Shown: one piece after another, positions 5,802 through 10,451 of the stretch
Layout: every line of letters begins with the position of its first letter
Numbering within the stretch: the stretch's first letter is position 1
From: CAYOSU01 sp964541255
GTDB lineage: Bacteria; Bacillota; Clostridia; Christensenellales; CAMQZB01
Reading direction: 5' to 3'
Length of the DNA stretch: 10,451 nucleotides
Assembly: GCA_964541255.1 (NCBI GenBank)
Contig: CAZIPL010000050.1
Coordinates: forward strand, 1-10,451
The notes under the pieces: model-generated
The model's database searches: none
Seen by the model: the letters and a program-made list of their open reading frames with translations, nothing else
What the model was told of the DNA's origin: nothing
Made by a program: the position numbers and the translations under genes

Positions 5802-7196
5802 CTATTTTCTGACTCCCACCTCAAGCTTTTTGTGAAGCTTTCTGTCGATAATTCTGACAAAGCTGTCAAGCTCGTCGTCGGAAATCGAAGTAACACGCCC
5901 TGCGGCATACTCCGCATCGACGTAGCTTTTGAGTTTAATGGCTATATCGTCCGTCTTAGAAACCTTATCTTCTCCATCGAGCTGATAATATTCGTTTATC
6001 CAATAAGCTATTCCCGCCAAGCCCGACGTATTGGTAATTGCGATTCGCGGCTTTTTGTTGAGAATCTTTTCCGTGTCGAATATATTATATATTTCCGGGT
6101 CTTTCATAAGCCCGTCGGCATGAATACCCGCTCTTGTCGAATTAAAATCACGTCCGACAAACGGCGTGCGCGGCGGAATGGTATATCCGACCTCTTTTTC
6201 GAAATAGTCGGCAATTTCGGATATTACGGTAAAGTCCATACCTCCGTTGTCGCCTTTTATCGAAGCATATTCGATTGCCATTGCTTCTAAGGGGCAATTG
6301 CCCGTTCTTTCGCCTATTCCCAAGAGCGCACAGTTGACGGAAGAACAGCCGTATAACCACGCGGTCGTTGCGTTTGAAACAACCTTATAAAAATCGTTAT
6401 GACCGTGCCATTCCAACTGGGAAGACGGAACGTCTGCATATTTTTTCAAGCCGTAAATAATGCCGGGAACGGATCTTGGCATAGACGCGCCGTGGAAAGG
6501 AACGCCGAAACCCATCGTATCGCAAGCTCTTATCTTTATCGGAACGCCCGATTCTTTGGATAGATGCATAAGCTCGGTCGCAAAAGGCACTACAAAACCG
6601 TAAAAATCCGCTCTTGTTATGTCTTCGAAATGACAACGAGGAATTATTCCGTAAGAAAGCGCCTCTTTGACAATCCCCAAATACTTATCGAGAGCTTGAC
6701 CTCTTGTCAATCCCATTTTGTTGAAAATGTGATAATCGGAGCAGCTCACCAAAATGCCCGTTTCTTTTATTCCAATTTCTTTAACAAGCTCGAAATCTTT
6801 CGGATTGGCCCTTATCCAAGAGGTAACCTCCGGGAATTTCAAACCAAGCTCCAAACATTTTTCCACAGCTTCTCTGTCTTTTTCGCTATATAGGAAAAAC
6901 TCGCTTTGACGAATTATTCCGTTTTCTCCGCCGAGCTTAGACAAAAGCTTAAAAATCTCGACGATTTGCTCTGAAGAAAAAGGCGACGTCGATTGCTGAC
7001 CGTCACGGAAAGTGGTATCGGTGATCCAGATGTTTTCGGGAGTGTCCATAGGAACAAGCCTATGATTGAAACTTATCTTCGGCACCGTTTCGTAATCGTA
7101 CAGCTCGCGTATTAAGTTCGGTTCTTCTACGTCTTGAAGAGAATAATGATAGTTCTCTTCTTCGAGAAGATTTGTTCTTTTATTTAACTTTATCAT
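5802..7196 (-). CDS. Probable Re-citrate synthase (HMGL/isopropylmalate synthase-like family)
   Basis: A 464-residue TIM-barrel enzyme of the family containing isopropylmalate, homocitrate and Re-citrate synthases, which condense acetyl-CoA with a 2-oxo acid on a divalent metal. DTTFRDGQQ (60-68) holds catalytic Arg64 and metal ligand Asp65 (by homology). HGHND (264-268) gives the metal His pair. GIGERTGN (293-300) and RAGIHADG (355-362) follow. I call it Re-citrate synthase because the whole protein, including the amino end (NLL..., PNLIRELYDYETVPKI), IRQSEFFLYSEKDREAV (95-111) and PRCHFEDITRAD (186-197), matches the Clostridium kluyveri enzyme as I remember it. It also lacks the C-terminal leucine-binding domain of LeuA. 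Reaction: oxaloacetate plus acetyl-CoA to citrate, feeding 2-oxoglutarate and glutamate in anaerobes. Its ATG overlaps the aminotransferase stop (ATGA), with only a weak ribosome site, so translation is probably coupled. Automatic annotation may call it 2-isopropylmalate synthase. Confidence 0.85.
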   Translation of the reverse strand: MIKLNKRTNLLEEENYHYSLQDVEEPNLIRELYDYETVPKISFNHRLVPMDTPENIWITDTTFRDGQQSTSPFSSEQIVEIFKLLSKLGGENGIIRQSEFFLYSEKDREAVEKCLELGLKFPEVTSWIRANPKDFELVKEIGIKETGILVSCSDYHIFNKMGLTRGQALDKYLGIVKEALSYGIIPRCHFEDITRADFYGFVVPFATELMHLSKESGVPIKIRACDTMGFGVPFHGASMPRSVPGIIYGLKKYADVPSSQLEWHGHNDFYKVVSNATTAWLYGCSSVNCALLGIGERTGNCPLEAMAIEYASIKGDNGGMDFTVISEIADYFEKEVGYTIPPRTPFVGRDFNSTRAGIHADGLMKDPEIYNIFDTEKILNKKPRIAITNTSGLAGIAYWINEYYQLDGEDKVSKTDDIAIKLKSYVDAEYAAGRVTSISDDELDSFVRIIDRKLHKKLEVGVRK

Positions 7197-8365
7197 AGAG
7201 CGTTTACCATTTCTTCTATTCTGTCAAGACCTTTTGCTATATCTTCGTCGGATACAGCAAAGGAAAGTCTTATGTAATCGTCTCCGCCAAACGGACCACC
7301 CGGTATCGCGGCGACTTTATAATCCAAAAGCTCGTGACAAAAATCGAAGGAGTTCTTTATTTTTTCTCCATATAATTTTCCGACATTGACAAACATATAA
7401 AAGGCGCCGTCGGGCTTAATAGGCGTAACGCCTTTCAATTTCGACAGTCTTTCGTACATATAGTCGCGGCGGCGATTATATACCTTAGCCAAGCTCTCCA
7501 CGTCGTCCGTTCTTTCGAATGCCACATAAGAAGCTTCTTGCGCGATGCTGTTTACGTTGCTCGTCATATGAGATTGAACGTGATCAATCGTCTCGGCAAT
7601 CTCTTTGCTTGCCGCCAAATATCCTACTCTCCACCCCGTCATCGCATACGATTTCGAAAGTCCGTTAACGACTATCGTCAGCTCTTTCATCTTTTCGCTA
7701 TAAGTTGCTATCGATACGGGTTTTTCGACGTAGCACAGTTTTTCGTATATCTCGTCCGATATGCAAAGAACCTCGTTTTCTTCAAGAACTTTCGCAAGAG
7801 AATATATCTCCTCTTTCGAATAAACGGCGCCCGTCGGGTTATTGGGAGAGTTCAATATCAAAAGCTTAGTCTTTCTTGTTATTGCATTTTTAAGCTCTTC
7901 CGCCGTCATTTTGAAGCCGTTTTCTTCCTTGGTTTCTACATATACGGGAACGCCTCCGCACATCTTAACAAGCTCGGGATAAGTAAGCCAATATGGCGAC
8001 GGGATTATTACTTCGTCTCCGTCGTTTATAACCGCATACAAAGCATTGAAAAGAGAGTGCTTTGCGCCGTTAGATACAATGATTTGCGTGTAATCGTATT
8101 TAAGTCCGTTTTCGTTATAGAGCTTTTCGGCAATGCGTTTTCTCAGTTTTTCCGTTCCCGACGACGGAGTATATTTTGTGCAACCACCGTCAATCGCGGC
8201 TTTTGCGGCTTCGCATATATAAAGCGGCGTAGCGCAATCGGGTTCGCCGGCAGTGAAGCTCACTATATCAAAACCCTCTGCTTTAAGCTTCTTTGCTGCG
8301 GCAGAGATTGCAAGTGTTTGCGATTTGGTTACGCCTTTTGCTTTTTCCGAAATAAATCTTTTCAT
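7193..8365 (-). CDS. Class I PLP-dependent aminotransferase, probably aspartate aminotransferase
   Basis: A 390-residue cytoplasmic aminotransferase of the fold-type I, AspC/AspB-like subgroup. In order: FTAGEPDCATP (37-47), KYTPSSGTEKLRKRIAEKL (64-82), SPYWLTYPELV (123-133), NSPNNPTGAVY (172-182), SDEIYEKL (203-210), NGLSKSYAMTGWRVGY (234-249) with the PLP Lys238, and YIRLSFA (364-370) with Arg366 for the substrate carboxylate. Lys102 in NGAKHSLFN sits where the Thermus thermophilus enzyme has the Lys linked to acidic side-chain recognition, as I recall, which favours aspartate/glutamate substrates. Aromatic or alanine activity cannot be excluded. Reaction: oxaloacetate plus glutamate to aspartate plus 2-oxoglutarate. 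The ATG at 8365 has a weak AAGAAG site. It is first in an operon with the Re-citrate synthase, which also consumes oxaloacetate. The leader upstream carries a dyad and hairpins. Confidence 0.93.
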   Translation of the reverse strand: MKRFISEKAKGVTKSQTLAISAAAKKLKAEGFDIVSFTAGEPDCATPLYICEAAKAAIDGGCTKYTPSSGTEKLRKRIAEKLYNENGLKYDYTQIIVSNGAKHSLFNALYAVINDGDEVIIPSPYWLTYPELVKMCGGVPVYVETKEENGFKMTAEELKNAITRKTKLLILNSPNNPTGAVYSKEEIYSLAKVLEENEVLCISDEIYEKLCYVEKPVSIATYSEKMKELTIVVNGLSKSYAMTGWRVGYLAASKEIAETIDHVQSHMTSNVNSIAQEASYVAFERTDDVESLAKVYNRRRDYMYERLSKLKGVTPIKPDGAFYMFVNVGKLYGEKIKNSFDFCHELLDYKVAAIPGGPFGGDDYIRLSFAVSDEDIAKGLDRIEEMVNAL

Positions 8366-8422
8366 AGTATAAGTCTTCTTAAGTCAAAAATATTTTCGTA
8401 TATCTTATCACTTTATCACACT

Positions 8423-8458
8423 AAAACGCAAGCGTTTTTTTCGCAATATAAGCGAAAA
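8423..8458 (-). repeat. Two tandem hairpins in the aminotransferase leader
   Basis: On the minus strand TTTTCGC (8458-8452) pairs with GCGAAAA (8444-8438) across a 7-base loop. Then AAAACGC (8438-8432) pairs with GCGTTTT (8429-8423) with almost no loop; in RNA the inner C-G pair would open to give four. They share base 8438. The second hairpin ends in only four T, so an attenuator role is possible but weak. They match no riboswitch class I know. Confidence 0.45.
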
Positions 8459-8462
8459 GGAG

Positions 8463-8479
8463 TATTTTACCGTAAAATA
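8463..8479. repeat. Perfect 17-bp operator-like dyad at the transcription start
   Basis: TATTTTAC (8463-8470), a single central base and GTAAAATA (8472-8479) form a perfect dyad. Its edge is one base from the -10 hexamer at 8486-8481, so it covers the expected start point. That is the classic position for a repressor site controlling the aminotransferase/Re-citrate synthase operon. The symmetry is seen directly; regulator and effector are unknown. Confidence 0.55.
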
Positions 8480-8480
8480 G

Positions 8481-8486
8481 ATTATA
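8481..8486 (-). promoter_or_regulatory. Candidate -10 element for the aminotransferase operon
   Basis: A perfect TATAAT on the minus strand. No good -35 hexamer is found 16-18 bases upstream; TTGCAT (8504-8499) is only 12 bases away and TTGAAT (8514-8509) is 22. No TG precedes it to make an extended -10. If used, it would need an activator or tolerate a poor -35. The predicted start near 8474 gives a leader of about 110 bases. Confidence 0.4.
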
Positions 8487-8580
8487 TTTATTCAATTAAT
8501 GCAAAAATATTCAATAATTATGGATATTAAAAATACCGTTAACGCATTGAATTATTATAGTTTATTCCGCTATTCCCAAC

Positions 8581-8611
8581 AAAAAAGTCGCAAGTTAAAA
8601 CTCACGACTTT
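8581..8611 (-). terminator. Terminator-like hairpin downstream of the MATE gene
   Basis: On the minus strand AAAGTCG (8611-8605) pairs with CGACTTT (8590-8584), and three more T follow (8583-8581), giving CGACTTTTTT. The loop can pair further (AGT with ACT). It lies about 160 bases past the MATE stop, which is far for a terminator, but it is the only one with a proper T-run in this gap. Confidence 0.65.
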
Positions 8612-8747
8612 ATTATATAGATTCAAATACATACCGCTTTCAGTCAATCAACGGAGACACAATGGATTAGTCATTATTTGCGGGATTTATTAACGATATG
8701 TAATTACTCAATGATATTGCGAATTATTTAGATCAATATTACTTTAT

Positions 8748-8779
8748 AGAATAAGCTTTCGCCAACCGAAGTTTATTCT
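8748..8779 (-). repeat. Fold-back spanning the MATE stop codon
   Basis: On the minus strand AGAATAA (8779-8773), which includes the TAA stop, pairs with TTATTCT (8754-8748). Inside, CTTCG pairs with CGAAAG with one bulged base around a GTTGG loop. No T-run follows, so termination here is doubtful; it may stabilise the 3' end of the message. Confidence 0.4.
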
Positions 8780-10158
8780 TCTGTCAATTGTTCTTTCTTA
8801 TCGTCACCTAAAGTTTTCAATAACGGAATCAAAAAAATCATTGCAACGATAAAAGCCATCCAATCGGATATCGGAGTTGCCCACGAAATACCGCTCATTC
8901 CCCATATTCTATCGAAAATCACAACAAACAAAACGTCTAACGTTCCCTTTCGCATCATAGCAAGAATCATAGGCTGAACTTTTTTGCCTATCGCTTGGAA
9001 AATCGTTATTACCATAAAGTTTATCGCGGTAGTCGGGCAGGAAATGCATATTACTTTCAAGAAACTTTGACCGTAAGCGACCGTTTCGGCATCAGAAATA
9101 AAGGCGGATATAATCGGAACGGCGCAAAAATACAGCAAAAACGTTCCCGTAACCGCAACGATAAGGCTATATAGAGTTGCAGTTAAAATGCTCTTTTTCA
9201 TACGAGCTTTATTGCCTGTACTGTAATTAAAGCCAATCAGCGGCAAAACGCCTTGAGCCATGCCTTGCGCTATCGCATAAGCCAAAAGGTCTATCTTTTT
9301 CGCAATACCCATTCCGGCGATTGCAATATCGGAATACTTCGAAACGACGTTATTAAGCCCGATATTCGACACCGTTGACATCATAGTCATAAAAGCGCCC
9401 GGAAGACCTACCATAATTACTTCCGCAACGATTTTTTTATTTAACGAAAACTTTCTTATATCAAAAGATATTACGGAGTCTTTTCGAATTTTAAGAATAA
9501 ACAGAACAAAGAAAATCATCGCAATGACATTGGAAAGCATCGTGGCAACGGCGGCACCTTTTATTCCCATATCGAAAACGAAGATAAAAAGCGGATCGAG
9601 TGCGATGTTAAGAACTCCGCCGAGTGCGATTCCGAACCCCGCTTGACGAGAATAGCCTTCCGCTCTTATAAGGTGAGCAAATTCCGCATTCATAACGGTC
9701 GGAACAGCGCCTACAACTACAGTCCAAAAGATATATTCCTCGAGATATATCCAAGTATTCGAAGCTTTATCCTTTGCGCCCAAAATCGGGAAAATTGAAT
9801 TCCTAAACAGATAAACTAAAATTCCGTATAAAAAAGCAAAGACAATTCCGCTCCAGATGCAAAATGCAACTGTTTTTCTCGCTTTTTCGGTATTACCTGC
9901 GCCCAAACATCTTGAAATCAAGCTCGAACCGCCAAGTCCGAATAGGTTCGAAAAAGCCGTCAACAGCAAAAAGCACGGCATCGCAAGAGTTGCGGCGGCA
10001 ACTTGCTCGGGATCGTTTAGCTGCCCGATATAAAAAGTGTCCGCCATATTATATACGACGTTTATCAATTGACTTATTACGGTCGGAACCGCAAGCGCAA
10101 GCACCGCTTTAGATACGGGTGCATCAGAAAACAGTTTTCTCCTATCTGTCATTTCCAT
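8773..10158 (-). CDS. MATE family efflux transporter
   Basis: A cytoplasmic-membrane antiporter of the MATE family, exporting cationic drugs or metabolites in exchange for Na+ or H+. It has 461 residues from the ATG at 10158, supported by AGAGGT at 10171-10166 with 7 bases between. A GTG seven codons upstream (10179) overlaps the previous gene and has no such site. The hydrophobic profile fits about twelve helices in two halves. The amino end is typical of the clostridial MepA/NorM-like group: LFSDAPVSKAVLALAVPT, then NMADTFYIGQLNDPEQVAAA and NLFGLGGSSLISRCLGAG. The second half opens near GLPGAFMTMMSTVSNIGLNN. Substrate cannot be told from sequence. The start lies one base after the stop of a TetR-type regulator gene, so both are co-transcribed, and that protein probably represses the pair. 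Confidence 0.96.
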   Translation of the reverse strand: MEMTDRRKLFSDAPVSKAVLALAVPTVISQLINVVYNMADTFYIGQLNDPEQVAAATLAMPCFLLLTAFSNLFGLGGSSLISRCLGAGNTEKARKTVAFCIWSGIVFAFLYGILVYLFRNSIFPILGAKDKASNTWIYLEEYIFWTVVVGAVPTVMNAEFAHLIRAEGYSRQAGFGIALGGVLNIALDPLFIFVFDMGIKGAAVATMLSNVIAMIFFVLFILKIRKDSVISFDIRKFSLNKKIVAEVIMVGLPGAFMTMMSTVSNIGLNNVVSKYSDIAIAGMGIAKKIDLLAYAIAQGMAQGVLPLIGFNYSTGNKARMKKSILTATLYSLIVAVTGTFLLYFCAVPIISAFISDAETVAYGQSFLKVICISCPTTAINFMVITIFQAIGKKVQPMILAMMRKGTLDVLFVVIFDRIWGMSGISWATPISDWMAFIVAMIFLIPLLKTLGDDKKEQLTEE

Positions 10159-10159
10159 T

Positions 10160-10451
10160 TTAGTTACCTCTTTCTTCACTCAAGATTCCCGATATTATTC
10201 TATCGATTCCAAAATTAAAGCTATCTAACGCGGTATATGCTTTATCGGCAAAATAGCCGTCGTCCTCTTCCGTCAAAAATCCGTGCAAGAACGCCCTCAG
10301 CATGCGCTGCCAATGCATTTGTCGCTCTTTCGATATATTAAACCCCTCCATAACCTTAAAAAACGGATCGGCGGTCATGGCGGCGGCACTTTTAAGTACT
10401 TCGTCGTCGTTGCGGCGAATGTTCATAATGAGCATATATAGATTCTCGTGC
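10160..10451 (-). CDS. TetR-family regulator, C-terminal part (cut by window edge)
   Basis: The frame is open to the window edge (the codons before the ATG at 10435 read HENLY), so this is the end of a longer gene, not a 91-residue protein. The visible 96 or so residues are helical and lack a helix-turn-helix, which would lie beyond the edge. HWQRMLRAFLHGFLTEEDDG followed by SFNFGIDRIISGI matches the ligand-binding WHG-type C-terminal domain of TetR/AcrR regulators as I remember it. It stops one base before the MATE start, and the MATE ribosome site lies in its last codons. This fits a local drug-responsive repressor of its own operon. The domain call is from motif memory, without the DNA-binding half. 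Confidence 0.75.
   Translation of the reverse strand, partial: HENLYMLIMNIRRNDDEVLKSAAAMTADPFFKVMEGFNISKERQMHWQRMLRAFLHGFLTEEDDGYFADKAYTALDSFNFGIDRIISGILSEERGN

Larger units (their letters stand above)
8366..8772. other. Intergenic region between the MATE gene and the aminotransferase gene
   Basis: This 407-base stretch holds no convincing gene. From high to low coordinates it contains a fold-back over the MATE stop codon (8779-8748), about 135 bases of AT-rich DNA with nothing recognisable (8747-8612), a terminator-like hairpin (8611-8581), AT-rich DNA (8580-8487), a -10 hexamer (8486-8481), a perfect dyad (8479-8463), two tandem hairpins (8458-8423) and the 57 bases before the aminotransferase ATG. 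An ACGGAG followed by ATG at 8663 on the plus strand reaches a stop after two codons. Confidence 0.7.

Noticed and set aside
5790..6290. 166-codon open frame on the plus strand
   Set aside because: It is antisense to the end of the Re-citrate synthase gene, whose active-site motifs are intact in the other strand.
8366..8387. TTGACT and TATACT immediately upstream of the aminotransferase ATG
   Set aside because: The two hexamers are only 10 bases apart and the second touches the start codon, so they cannot form a normal promoter.
7538..8530. 330-codon open frame on the plus strand
   Set aside because: It lies antisense to the aminotransferase gene and runs on through the leader dyad and hairpins. 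The translation is rich in Arg, Phe, Tyr and Cys with no domain pattern, as expected from the complement of a real gene.
8499..8693. 64-codon open frame on the plus strand in the large gap
   Set aside because: It runs straight through the hairpin at 8581-8611, has no Shine-Dalgarno site and has a low-complexity composition.

Overview
The window looks like chromosomal core DNA from an anaerobic, low- to mid-G+C member of the Clostridia, probably an uncultured gut-type lineage. The evidence is the AT-rich intergenic DNA, purine-rich Shine-Dalgarno sites of Firmicutes type, a DUF5685 protein beside a J-like protein with a Cys-rich tail, and a citrate synthase-like enzyme of the Re (clostridial) type. 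I see no mobile element, CRISPR array, tRNA or rRNA. Every convincing gene lies on the minus strand, so transcription runs from high to low coordinates.

Layout in transcription order. (1) 10451-8773: the C-terminal half of a TetR-family regulator, cut by the window edge, followed after one base by a MATE multidrug/cation antiporter. A terminator-like hairpin lies at 8611-8581. (2) 8366-8580: a promoter-proximal region with a consensus -10, an adjoining perfect 17-bp dyad and two tandem hairpins. It leads into a class I aminotransferase (probably aspartate) that overlaps, by ATGA, a HMGL-family enzyme best explained as Re-citrate synthase. Both enzymes would use oxaloacetate, making a two-gene branch point towards aspartate and towards citrate, 2-oxoglutarate and glutamate. 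(3) 5763-5231: a small stand-alone P-loop protein with its own promoter and terminator. (4) 5189-2702: threonine synthase and, seven bases later, tryptophanyl-tRNA synthetase. (5) 2589-361: a promoter, then three overlapping genes (DUF5685 protein, degenerate J-domain protein with TPR-like middle and Cys-rich tail, six-helix membrane protein) and a strong terminator. (6) 275-22: a possible 52-residue membrane microprotein with a strong Shine-Dalgarno site and an upstream 13-bp perfect dyad.

The part closest to an undescribed system is the DUF5685/J-like/membrane trio. Its J domain has lost the HPD motif needed to stimulate Hsp70, so the protein probably does something other than act as an ordinary co-chaperone. 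The metabolic genes are otherwise orthodox. Identifications rest on motifs and remembered family sequences, not on database searches.
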